Counted from the first letter of the stretch, positions 11,041-25,269 are shown. The stretch is 64,000 bases of DNA from Zanthoxylum bungeanum (GCA_019454045.1 SKCR01023790.1:1-64000); one strand, 5' to 3'. The notes: generated by a model from the letters alone, not told the origin. Program-made: numbers and translations.

Positions 11041-14040
11041 ACATAGCCAGTCACTCGAGTGTCCCACACCCAACTATGTACGGTTCGCTCAAATTGCTGA
11101 GGAAAGGTTTTCGTCAGCGGATTTGCGTAATTATCTTCTGACGCGATTTACACGATCATCACATCGCCACGATGTATGATCCAAACGAATCAGATGATAT
11201 AGAAGTATATATCTGGATCGTCGATGAGACCTTTAATTCCTTAGTGTGTGCTGACGCCTAGCTCAGCTGCTAAAAGAACTATATCTAATCTAATTAGATT
11301 TATTATCGATCCAAATGGCTTCTATTGCTGCCTCAGCTGCAGCAATAATCCGCATTTGTTGTTAATTCGGCAACAGTTATCTTGCTCGGAATATTTCCAG
11401 CTTACTGTCCCGTTATTCAAACTTTATAGTACCGCAGTAGTATTTACCGGTTTGGAAACTTGCAGCAGTGATCCCAGTCACTTCAAGTTCTCCATCTCCA
11501 TAGTTTAAGACAGCATCTTTAGTTCTCTAAGATACTAACAGATGTTCTTAATCTTCAATCCAGTGACTATCACTTGGATTGACCCGATTGTGACTCCATA
11601 TGCTTAAAGCATATGAGACACCAATACAAGTACATTTTAAATGTACAATTTCCAGAGAGTGTTAACCAACTCCAAATCTATCCCTGTAGATCTTTATTCC
11701 TTGAATAAAGGTTGTTACTCCCCAGAATTCTACGGAGAATTTCTATTGAAAGAATATCTATGAAAGCCAAGCTTTCACCAATTGTTTTATGGGAATTTCA
11801 TTGTCAGTGCCCTCCCACTAACCTCCTTATATACACAAGAATTATTTCGTTTTGAGTCAAATCATAAACTATTATGATTATTTCAAAACGTCAGTTCCAA
11901 GAACCTTATGCTTGTTTCAATCCAAACATGGATCGAATAACCCGCAAACCTTGTTTGTCGGTTATACAAAATCGTCAGGATGTTGTAAGCATCCTCAAAA
12001 GGTTTCCTTTTCAGGAAAGCGATTTTGATCTGCAACTGACACATTTCATAAATGAAATATGCAGTTATCAACAAGCATCTTCAAAATGGATTTACCATGG
12101 CAACAGGTAAAAGGTTGAACCGTTATTAACACAATGTTGATAACGATACCTTTCGTCAAAAGCCCAGCTTTGTACGTTGGTATGTTGCCTTCCATGTATG
12201 TCTTCCTTGAAGACGTTTAATGTACCAATAGGCACAATGCCTTGTGGTACAACAACTAGTATCCAAAATAGTTGTTATACATGGAATCCATTTCGGACTC
12301 ATGGCACTTTGCCATAATAGGGAGTCGATACCTTGTATCACTTCCTCAAAACGTAGTCGGTGGTATACCTTCATAAGATTGACATCTTTATGAGGTTAGA
12401 TCAGAAACCCATACCCTAGGTTTTTCTGACTCTATCCGATCTACTCAGTTCTTGTGTATTCGAAGATTAATGGTATAGATTCATCATAGATGAACTATTT
12501 GTGTTCCATTAAGGACTTCGTGCCTTGAACAGTATTACTCCGATTTTCATCGAGTATCACTATCCTCCCACTGACCACTGCATATCGGTATTCCTCTCAG
12601 GAAAACCGCATGGTGAGCAACAATCACATTGTTCTCATGTGAGATTTATAAGTACTATACTTATGGTTTCCCTTAGGATAACCTATATTGGCACTTATCC
12701 AATTTGGGTCCTTAGTTTGGTATCATCCAAACGTTATGCCTGGCATACCCAAATTATCAGGAATGAGAAACCTCGTTTCTTCCCTGTTCATATCCTATAT
12801 GACATCTGTCAAACAGATTTATATGGAACCTTATTCTAAATAAGTTATTGCACTGTTAAAACTTATCCGTTGAAGGAAATGGTAGCTCAGAACGACTCAT
12901 GATTAGCCTTATCATGTCTAACATGATTCGGTTAATCCGTTCGGACACACCGTCACTTTGACGTGTTCCGAGAGGAGTCCTCATCTGAAAGAATACATAC
13001 TCTTTCATGTACGTACGAAATTTACTGCTTAAGTATTTTCCATTACGGTCTTACCGTGACGGTATAATACTATAGCCGATCTGTTTGTCTATTTCGTGTC
13101 GAAACTCTAAAAGTTTCTGATTTGTGTTCTTCAAAAGAAACACATAACCATAACGTGATGCCACATCCGTTAAGGTCACGAAATATTCATGTTCACATCT
13201 AGCCTAGCTAGATATGGGCCCACTAACTTCACCATGAATAGGGCTAACAGATCGGTGGCCCTTTTACTATTACCAAGTAAATAGTATTTTAGGTACTTTA
13301 CCTAATAAACTAGATTCGCAGACCTTATTTGAATAGTCAAATCAGTCCTAGTACCCACTCTTCAAAAGTGTGGATATACGAGTCTCGTTAAATTGTGTCC
13401 TAGACAACAATGCCACAAATAAGTCTCTATTGATCAAATCAATTTGAGCTATTTATTTGTCATTTTATATGTTTGAGATTTTATTTATATTCAAAATATA
13501 AATTCTGTTATTTACATCTAATGTATTTATCTCAGTATCATCTTTATATAATAAAACACTTAGTGTTCTATAATATAAAGGTTTTATCCGCAACGGATTA
13601 AACACTGATATAGAGATAATGTCTCTAGTCAAACTAGTTACATTATACAGTTCCTAATTTAAGTATATACCCAAAGGGTAGTTCCTAAACTTAGGTATCT
13701 ACGGTCGAAACAGCGACTTTCGTCCCGTTTCCGATTCGCAGAGCAATCTCAGCTTGAAGTCAGTATCCTGCTCAAAGCAGATTCTGAACATCAATACATA
13801 TATTTTATGTACCACACTAAGTATTTAAAATCTAATTTCAATACTAGCTGTGAACATAACTAAGACAAACATTTTTAAAGTAGAGCCTTGCCCTTTCTTT
13901 AATTCCTTCGTGTCTGCCATATCCAAATGGTAGTCACTTTGGGATATGTCAATTATCTTTCAATATTTCAGAAACCTTAGGCCAAGCCTTGGGTTTTTAG
14001 AATATCGAAACGATGTGCACCTCGTGCTACATGCCCAATT
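11041..14040 (-). pseudogene. Copia-A2 gag-pol remnant (protease, integrase, RT, RNase H)
   Basis: Read on the minus strand, 11150-11041 gives ANPLTKTFPQQFERTVHS, the pol C-terminus. 12335-12270 gives the WQSAMSPKWIPC line, a frame-shifted version of the A1 RT start. 12940-12870 gives RIMLDMIRLIMSRSELPF, the integrase end. About 13170-13100 keeps the SRYGYV-type core. 13735-13690 carries the IGNG line of protease, and 13940-13890 keeps the KELKKGKA end of Gag. Stops and indels occur throughout. It lacks the MITE present in A1, so A1 received that insertion independently. Confidence 0.75.
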
Positions 14041-17032
14041 GCAAACTTTGACTTTATAGAATAGTCAATTAATTCTCCAAGAATTATAAATTGCAATTTT
14101 AATACTTCTTAAATCTAAAATTAGATTTATGACAAGTATATTAAATTAAGCATTAAAGTCATCATCACATAAATCTTCCAAAGATTTTATGCTCTACTTA
14201 TTTTGCTTAATTTTGGGCTTAAGGTATAATAAGTTATTTTATCAAATAAAGTAACCTATTATTTATTCCCAATTTGAAAATTAAATCATTTAAAATATTT
14301 TAATCCCAGATTATATTTTAAATATCCAACTTTTCAATTTTATCTTGATTACAATAGTCCAACTATTTAATCAACGATTAGTGGTACTATATATATTATA
14401 ATGATTATAATAGTCCAACTATATAATCAAATATAATCCAAATTAATTAACCTCAATTACATTGATTACTATAATCCAATTATAAAATCAACTGTAAACT
14501 GAAATTAATTAATTCAAATATATTGATAATATAATCCAATTATATATAATCAAGTATAATACAGTCCAACTGTTTATTAAAACAACAATTTAAATATTAG
14601 TCAACTAACATTTAATCTAATGACGAAATAATTTAAATGAGCGCGTATGGCGAGTAATTGAACGAGTATTGCAAATTCAATTCTTGCCTCCCACTATTTT
14701 TCGTCGAGCCTCTAACCCTCTGTCGAGTACTCGGGAAACCGTGTTTCCTAGTGGGCTAGGATCCCGTTAAATATCACACAATCTTGACTTTGGCCAACAA
14801 ATTGTATGATAATTAACTAGGTAGATCTCGAAGATCAATTGGATCTCATCCAACTCCTAGATCCAGTAGGTGGACATCCAAGTCCCAAACATATATCTTA
14901 TATATGCCTACATCGAATGTATACCCTAACCTTTTTCCTCTGAATCAACTAGGCCTTGGCTTTGGCACAACAAACCTAGTGATCCCAGTCAAGCGCGGAC
15001 CCATTGACATGGAAGCTTCGTAATCAATGTCAATGGACAAGAAGTGGTCTTGACTTTGGCCAAAAAACACAACTTGGACACGACACCGATATGGAACAAA
15101 GCCTCGTGATTAAAACACATCTTTAACGGACAAGGGCTTGACTTTGGCCAACAACCCCTGCCAATCTCGGATCTTGAGTAAGAATCACTCAATGGAAGGA
15201 AAATAAACGCTTGATATTTAACGAGGGTTTTTCGCGTGCAAATTGGCTACCAATTTTATTATCTTTGTTAAGGTCTCATCATCATACACCCTTAAACATG
15301 CATTCTAAACACATAATAAAGCGCATATGATAAAATAATAATGATATGCGGATGGATATTTTACACATTGATCCTAGATCAAATCTCTCACTTTTCTCTC
15401 CCGCTAGCACAAATATTCTTCTACCCGTTACACTACACTTCTAAAGAAACCTCATTACATGGAGGGGAATAGGTGAGAAGAGAATACAAAGAAATAGGAG
15501 ATAAGGCTGGACACGCAGGTCCAATTTATAAATCAAATTTATTACAACAATTTCTAAAATCGCCCCACCCGGCTAATATCCATCCGATATACATTATTCA
15601 AACATCACAACCATGTATTCATACAAGCATGTTATCAATCAATCTAATCCAATTAATTAATCTTGATAATTAGTGATCATCCAATGTTCAAACAAAGATT
15701 TGATTTTGTTCGAGTCAAACTCGTATTGCGAACACGTATTCAAAGTACGATTTCTACGAATTAAATTAAATTACATAATAAAATCCAATTTAATACGTAT
15801 TTAATTATAATTCGTTATTTAATTCTAAATTAAATATTACACTTTATAAAATAAACCTTTACGACTTAAATTCCAAATTTAATCCTTACGGGTCTCAAAG
15901 CCCGATTAATATCCAATATTAATTTAATTAAAGTGCAATGGGCTTTTAATTAATTTCTTGAGGCGTGGACTTTTGGTCAACTTGGGTCAAACCCGCAACC
16001 AAAGTCCAATCCGGGAGTTACCCCATAAGCCCATAAATTAATTTAGGCCCATTAGGCCCAATTAAACGTTAAAGGTTTATTAGTTGCATTTGGGCCTTTT
16101 GGAAGCGGTTTTGGGCCTAATTGGATCCAACCAATTTTGGCCTAAACCAACTTTGTACAACAAAGTCCAATAAACCCAATAACAACTTAAAAAGCCCAAA
16201 TCCAATTTTAAGCCCAATAATTTAATTCCAAAAATTCCAAATTTTCCAATTAAATTACCTAAAGTGTATAGCCTTATTAATTGCCCAAATCAAAGTTTCC
16301 AAAACATCAAATTGTCCAATTAATCATGCTTAACATCAATTAATCATGTCCAACATAATTAAATCAAAATCAAACCCAATTTATACATGCTAAAGTCTCG
16401 GCCAAAGAGGGAAATTATGCCCAAATCAAATTCAATCCAATTGAACCCAATCAAACATAAATTCAACATCCCCAAATGATTTCTAAGTCATCCAATGAAC
16501 AAAAAATCAAAAAACCAAGACAATAGGGCACTTGCCAAATTCGGCCATCACAAGCAAATTGGGGAAAAATTGTTCCAAACACTTTTCATCAAATTGATCT
16601 AATCAATCATCAATTAAACAACATTCAAGCATTCTAAATCATCCAATTTCATTAAACATGCTCAAAATCAAGTTTACCCAAATTTGTCATGCCCAAAATT
16701 TGGGGAAAAATGGATCCAACCCAATTCAGAAATTGATTATGCACAACACAATCATAATTCAACCTCATTCAAGCATACTATACTAAACAATTTAATCATT
16801 TGATGCTCAAATTGAGTTTACCCAAATTAATTAAAGTTTTGGCCAACAATAAGCAAATTGGGGAAAATCAATCCAATCAATTTTTCTCAAATTGATACAT
16901 ATAACTCTAATTTATCATATACAAGCATTCTTAAACAAACAATTTGTCAAAATCATGCTTAAATCAAAAAGCCCCAAATTTTGCTCAAGAACCCTAATTC
17001 GTTTTTATGCAACCAATAGCTCAAGATACCAT
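14041..17032 (-). mobile_element. Copia-A2 leader with PBS
   Basis: PBS at about 17018-17031, in sense TGGTATCTTGAGCT, a variant of TGGTATCAGAGC. The leader is about 2.3 kb without coding potential. It includes the GGCCCATTAGGCCCA block (16046-16060), the TTTGGCCAACAA motifs (14792, about 15057 and about 15145) and an AT-rich hairpin cluster with TAGTCCAACTAT-like words (14340-14580). Confidence 0.75.
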
Positions 17033-19170
17033 TGTAGAGTTTCAATCAAGTCCCAAGGATCACAAACATGCATAAAAACGAGTTGAATACACAAAGGAGT
17101 AAGGCGGCGGAATTTATACTCACATTGATGGGTTTGATGCTAGGAAGAACAAGACCAAAAACGCACTGCATGTTTCTGCCTCCATCAAGCTCGGTTTTTG
17201 ACTCCTGAAACTGCAGTGGACTGCACGGTGGGGGCTGTTTTGATGCTTCATCGCAAACATAGATCGCCATGCAAGACTCCATTGAAGCTCCAAGCTTCAA
17301 GCTTTCCAAGCTCACAAATTCGTTTCCCTATCACCATAGTATAACCCAGGTGTGTGCTAACACTTCTTCATCTTCTTTGGCTTCTCACAAATTCGGTCAC
17401 AACCAGAAATTTTAGAGAAGAAATCGGCAGTGAGCCGTGAGAGGGAGAAGAGAGAAAAGAGAGGGAAAATGGTTTCACCTTGAACCGTAAATGAGAGAGA
17501 GAATAATATCAAAAGAAAAATGTATTTTGGTTTATATATTTTCAAAAAATAAAATAAACCATATACAACTTTTCAATTTTCCAAAATACCAAAAGTCAAA
17601 AAGTAAAAGTTTATTAATGCTTTTTCCAACAACCATATCACTTCTACTTTTAACTTTAAGTCACATCACATCACTTTAATAAAGTGACATGTTGTCAAGT
17701 CACATCACTCAAAGTGACAATTGATTTGACGCATGATGTGACTAACGATTTGACGCTTGATGTGACTTGCGTGCCGCGCTCGAATTCGAAATGCGAATGC
17801 GCTCGCAATCATCTCGGGCTCGGGTTCGCTAATTCCAAATTAACGAATTTTCCGTCGCGTCGTAATTAAATGATTACGCCTAGCGAAATCACTATTCACG
17901 TCGCTAACGAATTAATTCTAAATTAATTCGTTCGCCCGAATTAAAATCTAATTTTAATTCCGCGTCGAAATCCAATTTCTAATAATATATCAAATATATT
18001 ATTTTATCGATTAATTCCAAATTAATCGTTCTCTCTCTTTAATTATTTTATCCCAGATAAAATATCTCCGCAATTAATCCAGATTAATTTTCTCTCTCTT
18101 CCAATTAATCCCAGATTAATTAAAGTGCGAGTTATACATCATCGGTGAATCTTCAGGAAGCGACCCATGAGATCTCCGGATATGTTGGCAGTAAATACGG
18201 TCGTCGGATTATCCGAACACGTAAGTACCTCGTACTACGTTCATACCAATTTACAAGACAAGGTTGGCTTCTAGCAAAGCGCCATGCCTACCAATTCTCC
18301 AGAAATATTCTTACAGGAATATATAGATTTGTATCAAGCGTAGTATACCGTAGTATTGTGCATATCAGCCCAGTATCGGATAGTCACGTGCTAGGGCTGG
18401 GTTGGATAAGTGTTTGCCCCGTCCGAAGCACATGTCGGATGTCTGGTAACTAGTCTCTATAATCGGATATTTATGACCTAGTCACAATATCCCGATGGTT
18501 GCGCAACACTTAAGAGCACTGGTACCGTATCCTGCGTGACATCATCTCCAATATGACTGAAGTGATACTTCTGTCTTGACATCACACCCAATACACTACG
18601 ACTCTCTGATAAACCCAGAAATGGTGTACACAGAACCGGTTAAAGCCCTGTACCACCAAGACCAAATTCTACCGATTATCGCAAGTATTAGCGATGCAAG
18701 TCTCAGGTTAAGACTATACACACCTACCTTGATTTCGGCCTCCCATAGACACATAGTCATAATACCAATGGGATTCCAAGGGGTCTATCCAGAGCGAAGC
18801 TGGTTCCCGTACCATCGGTGAAACACGACCTCTATCGCACTTGCATAAGTATCCAATACTTATATATATGAGAACTATGCCGTTGTGCCCTCACAACGCA
18901 CACAAGTGCAATACTAGCCTATTCTGCATTATCGATGTCCAGTCTCGATAATACTCCGGCGAGGGATATTTAATGATTAATCCTTCGGGATTGATACTGT
19001 CTCATATCATCTCAATCCAGGAACTAATCATATGGACCTCTCTTCATTTATTCATTTATGGTGATTTAATCACAAATGATGAGAGTGCAATTTCCTTGTC
19101 ACATAGTTAATTTGTACAACAACACCGTGATCTGTACAAATAGTGACGCTATGGGTCATATTATCCAACA
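17033..19170 (-). repeat. 5' LTR of Copia-A2 (LTR-d)
   Basis: 2138 bp. It begins TGTAGAGTTTC on the plus strand and ends TTATCCAACA, then CCATG. It is nearly identical to 8920-11026 over the compared parts, including the hairpin ladder at about 17920-18120. Confidence 0.9.
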
Positions 19171-19452
19171 CCATGGTCAATGGGTCGCGCTTAACTGGGA
19201 TCACTAAGTTTGTTGTGCCAAAGCCAAGGCTTAGTTGATTCAGAGGAAAAAGGTTAGGCAATATATTGGATATATTGGCATATATATTGTATATATGTTT
19301 TGGACTTGGATGTCCCCCTACTGGATCTAGGAATTGGATATGATCCAATTGATCTTAAAGATCTACCTAGTTAATTATCATACAATTTGTTGGGCAAAGT
19401 CAAGATTGTGTGGCATTTAACGGGATCCTAGCCCACTAGGAAACACGGTTTC
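19171..19452 (+). mobile_element. Leader of the second tandem Copia-A copy, right part
   Basis: Continues 8919 after the CCATG duplication and matches A1 at 1225-1500. It stops inside AAACACGGTTTCCC and jumps into the middle of an LTR, so almost the whole internal region and the first 400 bp or so of the LTR are deleted. Confidence 0.8.
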
Positions 19453-21032
19453 CCATTGGTAGTATGACTATGTGTCTATGGAAGTCTGGAATCAGGGTAG
19501 GTGTATTTGATCTTAACCTGAGACTTGCACCGGTAATACTTGCGACAATCAATATACTTTGGTTTTAGGTCATCCAGGGCTTTAACAGGTTATGTGTACG
19601 CCTCTGCTGGGTATATTGAGAATCATAGTGTGTTGGGTGTGATGTCAAGACGGAAGTATCACTCCACTCATATGGAGATGCTGATCGCGCAGGGATACAG
19701 AACTGGTTCTCTAAGGGTTGCAACCATCGGGATAATATGACTTGGTCATGATTATCTGATAATAAAGAGACTAGTTGCTAGTGATCCGATATATGCTTTG
19801 TACGGGGCATACATTGTACCAGCCCCATGCCTTGCATGTGATTATTCGATACTACGTATACTACGCATGATATAGATCACATATTCCTGTAATGATATTT
19901 CTAGAGAATTGGGTAGGCATGGCGCTTTGCTAGAAGCCAACCTTGTCTTGTAAATCGGTACAAACGTAGTACTAGGTACTTACGTGTTCGGATAGTCCGA
20001 CGACCGAATTTACTGCCAACATATCCGGGGATCTCATAGGTCGCTTCCCGAAGATTTACCGATGACGTATGACTCGCACTTAATTAATCTGGGATTAATT
20101 AGATGAGAGAGAAAATTAATCTGGGATTAATTATGGAGTTCTTTTATTTGGGATAAAATATCATTTAAATAGAGATAACAATTAATTTGGAATTAATCGA
20201 TAAATTAGATTTTAATTCGGGCGAACGAGTTAATTTAGAATTAATTCGTTAGCGACGCGAATAGTGATTTTGCTAGGCATAATTATTTAATTGCGTCGCA
20301 ACGGAAAATTCGTTAATTTGGAATTAGCGAACCCGAGCCCAGGAGTGTTTACGAGCGCACTCACATTTTGAATTCAAGTGTGGCTCGCAAGTCACATCAA
20401 GCGTCAAATCATTAGTCACATCAAACATCAAATCACATGTCACTTTGAGTGATGTGACAATTTGTCACTTGATTGAGGTGAATAGTGATGGAGTGGTTGT
20501 TGGCATTTATGCCTTGACTTTTTGCATTTTGTAAATCAATTATTTGATTTTTGAAAATCAAAAAATTGTGTATTAGATACACAAAGCAATTAAGACATCA
20601 CTCATTCTCTTTCTTTGGCAACCTTACACGATTTTGGAGCCAATTCTTCTCCCTCTCTCTCACGGCCACAGGTCACTTTCTTCTTCTTTCCTTCACTGGT
20701 TTGACCGAGAATAGCAAGGAGAAGATAAGGAATTTTTGTAGCAAAAATTCCTAAGTGCTAGCACACCATTTGAGTCTTGCGAAGGTGATAGGGAAACCAA
20801 CTTGTGAGCATGGAATTTCATCACAAAGCTTAGAGCTTGCATGGAGGACAATTGCCGAATTTTGAAGAGTCAAAACAGCCCACTACCGAGCACTCTATGA
20901 GGGATCTTGGAGAGTTTTATTCTTCATCGCATCGCTCAACCGCTCAATGTAAGTATTCCGCAACTTCTTCGTGTATTCACATGCATGTTTCTATGCTTGA
21001 ATCGATCCTCGGGACTTAGAGATTTCCCAACA
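19453..21032 (+). repeat. Truncated Copia-A LTR (LTR-e)
   Basis: Starts in LTR sequence equivalent to about 6220 (ATTGGTAGTATGACTATGTG) and runs to the LTR end TTTCCCAACA. The deletion point shares CCC/CC with the leader, as expected for illegitimate recombination. Confidence 0.8.
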
Positions 21033-22868
21033 CTTTTATCATTTGTAATTGGATTACCGGGATATATAAATGATAAAAGTCCATATGATTAGTTCTGGAT
21101 TAATAATATATGAGACAATATTAATCCAATAAGGTTAAATCATTAAAACATCCCTAGTCGTAGTATTATCGAGATTGGACATCGATAATGCGGAATAGAC
21201 TAGTATTGCACTTGTGCGCGTTGTGGGAGTATAACGACATAGTTCTCATATATTTGGGTATTGGACACTCATACAAGTGTAATAGGAGGTTTTGTTTACC
21301 GATGGTACGGAAACAGCTCCGCTCTGGATAGACCCCTCGGAATTCCATTGGTAGTATGACTATGTGTCTATGGGAGTCCAAATCAGGGTAGGTGTATTTG
21401 GTCTTAACCTGAGACTTACATCGCTAATACTTGTGACAATCAATATACTTTGGTTTTGGTTGTCCAGGGCTTTAACAGGTTCTGTGTACGCCTCTTCTGG
21501 GTATATTGAGAAACGTAGTGTATTGGGTGGGATGTCAAGATAGAAGTATCACTTCAGTCATATGGAGATGATGGTCACATAGGATACGGAACTGGTGCCC
21601 TTATATGCTGCAGCTATTGGGATAATATGACTAGGTCATGTTTATCCGATTATAGAGACTAGATACCAGAGATCCGATATGTGCTTCGTACGGGGCAGAC
21701 ACAATTCCAGCCTCAAGCCTAGCATATGACATCCGATACTGGATCTCAATACGCAATACTATGTATACTACGCCTGATATAGATTACATATTCCTTTAAG
21801 AATATTTCTGGAGAATTGGGTAGGCACGGTGCTTTGCTAGAAGCCAACCATGTCTTGTAAATCGGTAAAAACATAGTACTAGGTACGTACGTGTTCGGAT
21901 AGTCCGACGACCGGATTTACTGCCAACATATACGGGGATCTCATGGGTCGTTTCCCGAAGATTCACCGATGATGTATGACTCGAGCATAATTAATCTTGG
22001 ATTACTTATAAGAGAGAGAGAAAATTAATCTATGAATAATTACAGAGATATTTTATTTGGGATAAAATACTATTTGAAGAGAGAGATCGATTAATTTGGA
22101 ATTAATCGATAAAATAATATATTCGATATATTAAAGGAAATTAGATTTCGACGCGGAATTAAAATTAGATTTTAATTCGGGCGAACGAGTTAATTTAGAA
22201 TTAATTCACTAGCGACGTGAATAGTAATTTTGCTAGGCATAATTATTTAATTAAATTTGATTTTATTACGTCGCAATGGAAAATTCGTTAATTCGGAATT
22301 AGCGAACCCGAGCCCGGGATTGTTTGCAGGCCCACTCGCATTTCGAATCAAGTGGGGCCCACATGTCACATCAGTTGTCACATCACTTGTCACTTTAGTT
22401 ACTTTTGGTGATGGGTTTTGGTGAGAATGACTAATACCAAATATTTGGTATATCATTTTAATTGATTTTTGAAATCAATACACAAGTCAACACACTCAAA
22501 ACTCTCTCTCACTCTCACAGTTTTTACAATCCATTTTCTCTCCCTCTCTTTGCCTCTCAATTGCCGAGAGTTGCATGAAGAAATAGAAGATTTGTTGTAA
22601 ATCTTCAAGAGTGCTAGCACACCAAAGGGGTCTTACAAAGGTGATAGGGAAACCCATCTATGAGCATGGAATATTCACAAAGCTTGGAGCTTGAAGGACA
22701 ACCATGGAGCACAAAAGGGACCTTGGCCGAGAGCTTCAAGGAGCAGAAATTTTTTGTGTTCATCGCATCGCAAAGCCGATCAAAGTGAGTATTTCCGCAA
22801 TTTTACTTTGATGTATTCGCACTTTTCATCGCTTAATATGATCTTGGTTTGACTTAGAAAACCCAACA
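21033..22868 (+). repeat. Truncated Copia-A LTR (LTR-f)
   Basis: Begins without spacer after LTR-e at the sequence equivalent to LTR position 95 or so (CTTTTATCATTTGTAATTGG) and ends AAAACCCAACA. The body is diverged from LTR-e. A CT-rich stretch is at 22500-22560 and AGCACACC near 22620. Confidence 0.8.
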
Positions 22869-23071
22869 ATTTAATGATTAAACCTTTATGGATTGATATT
22901 GTCTCAAATCTAATAATCCAGAACTAATCATAAGGACTTTTATCATTTATATATTTAAGTAATCAAACTACAAAATGATAAAATTCAATTTCCATTGTCA
23001 CATAGTTAATTTGTACAAAAACCACAATGTCTTTTACAAATAGTGACGCTATGGGTCATAATTGTCCAACA
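22869..23071 (-). repeat. Inverted 5' end of a Copia-A LTR (LTR-g)
   Basis: The first 200 bp of the LTR in reverse orientation, ending exactly at the terminus GTCCAACA. It is an inverted repeat of the start of LTR-f (21033-21150). The exact terminus next to Copia-B LTR sequence suggests that the Copia-A block was inserted into Copia-B. Confidence 0.75.
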
Positions 23072-24599
23072 CAAAGTCACCACAAATGAACCACCCAAGA
23101 ATAACTTTAGGCATTACAAGAGCGGTCATAACACTCTAGAATGGCAACATATCATCAAATGATCAATTTGAACAAATATTACAATAATATCATCCAAATC
23201 AACTTCACACATACACAAAGCCTTCCAATTCATCCTCCAAATTCTAAGAAGTAAGTAAACCCAAAAACCATTCTAGTAATTCAAGAACAATAAAATAATT
23301 TCCTAAACTTAAGAATATTAAAGATTACCTCTTAATCTTCAACTTTTTCCTTAAGCGTTTCTTGAATTTTCACTTTCTTATTCCTTTAACCATCAAGTAG
23401 AATTTGAGAGGTATTTTAGAAGACTAAATTTGGCCATGGAGGATGATGATGAAGAAAACAAAAAAATTTCAACTTAAAATGAAGGCTAACCGACTTTGGA
23501 GGGGGTATTTTAGTCATTTTGGGAATTTAATTTCATTAAATTAATATTAAACTTTATTTTAGCAAATCATATTTGCACACCTAAAGTTAATTAAAACATG
23601 CCACATGTATCAATAATAATTAGCCATATAATATAACAATTATGAAATATATATATCATTTAATTAGTTAAATATTTAACATTTAAATATCTAAATAATT
23701 AATTAATATAATTATTATTATATATGTATTTTTATTTACTTAATTAATGTGTATCTAATCAAATTATATATAAAATACAAATACATAATAATTACGATTG
23801 ACCAAAAATGCCCCTATGTATTTGTTTTCATTTAATCTTTTAAACGATCCGAATTAACTCATTAAATTCGGTGAAGTATTGCGTTGCCAAAGTGCTCAAC
23901 GAGTACACTTCATATTGTGGGACTCTCTAAGTTTAGGTTTTATCTTGATATGCACATGATATTATGAGCATTAGTCCACACCCAACGAACATGCGAAGGT
24001 CTGATCTAAATAGATCAATGACGTGACTTCCATCAAAGTGTGGAGGATAACTCATATATCCACTGTGGTATCTCAAGTCGAAGGATCACTATGCTCACTC
24101 AACTCGAGAAGATTCCAATTGACGGTGGGGTACCATCTATTAGGAAATCTCCAGTGAGTCATTCAATGTTTATCAAATAAACACCTACATGTTTATATGA
24201 GTCTCACGAGACTCATTGTTCATTGGGATAAACCATCAGACCAACTCACAATATACGACATATACTGGTCTCAGTGGATTTTACTAATCGACCCGTGTTA
24301 GTAAATCTTGAACATGAACTTTATTTTAGGATATACAACTTATAGTGACACTTCTCAATGTCAATTACAAACTACGTTGTAAATCCTAGGGTTTTTGGCT
24401 AATATACACGTATCACTAAATCAGATTTAGTTTCAATCTAATCATAATTAGATATCTAATCGCAATTAGATCGAATATGTATATAAAAGACACGAGGTGC
24501 TACCATCAAATAAGTAATATTATGGAAAAAAAAATTGATCATAATTATGAATCAGACATAAATACGATCGGATTGGCACTCTGAGCGCCAACCCTAACA
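23072..24599 (-). repeat. 3' LTR of Copia-B, truncated
   Basis: From ACAAATGAACCACCCAAG onward it aligns with 32175-34104, including CACTTCATATTGTGGGACTC and the end CCAACCCTAACA. The counterpart of 31601-32164 is missing. The copy also lacks about 300 bp present at 33130-33450 of the right LTR. Confidence 0.8.
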
Positions 24600-24613
24600 A
24601 TTTCTCCCACTTA
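24600..24613 (-). promoter_or_regulatory. Polypurine tract of Copia-B
   Basis: ATTTCTCCCACTTA on the plus strand, which is TAAGTGGGAGAAAT in sense. It directly precedes TGTTAGGG. Confidence 0.8.
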
Positions 24614-25269
24614 CTCTAGTGCCAATCCACGGTATCATATATACATCTAAATTTGTATCACATACTCATAGCCCTCAAGAGCTCACCTAGCACTCAAGAG
24701 GTAGGCAACAAGAAGTAAGCCTGCTTTAACAAATTGAGCCTGTCCAATAAACCCAATTGTTTTCCTTAACCAGCATCATTCATATTTTGTAGATATCAAG
24801 TTCTGCATCAATATGACTCAGATGTGATATCAATATTGTGCTATAGCTATTAAGTTGTCTATGTATTTAGAGATCAAATCCAAAATACTATTTAGACAAC
24901 ACAAACACAATACTAATATCAAAACTTCTGATCTATAAGATCACTATGCAACTTTATAAGTCAATACTTCATAAGTTGCAACGAATTCCACTAATAAAGT
25001 AGAATCAACCGTGACACTCCCACTACATCTTTTCTGACTTTATATGACGTAGACCATCTAACGTCATAATTAGACTCAAAACTAATCTAACCCTAATGAT
25101 TACAGATTATATTCTCAATGAACAAGAAATTCGTTCTTAATATCTCAAAGATCACAAAGAACATGTTTCAAGATCTATCTTATAGTCTATAGCATATTAA
25201 AATAACTCGTAACAATTACAATTAAATTGATATTTTTAATCGCACATTATATAGTATTCATTATGCTAT

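Larger units (their letters stand above)
8920..19170 (-). mobile_element. Complete Copia-A element A2, nested, with TSD CCATG
   Basis: 10251 bp, flanked by CCATG at 8915-8919 and 19171-19175. The LTRs are 8920-11026 and 17033-19170. Internal order on the minus strand is PBS (17031 downward), long leader, gag/protease remnants (about 14040-13600), integrase (13440-12860), RT (12480-11540), RNase H (11500-11041) and polypurine tract (11038-11027). The uninterrupted version of its target occurs at about 1200-1240, where the sequence on both sides of CCATGG is joined. In a hand-compared stretch of about 240 bp, the two LTRs differ at four positions, so insertion is fairly recent although the coding part is broken. 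Confidence 0.9.
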
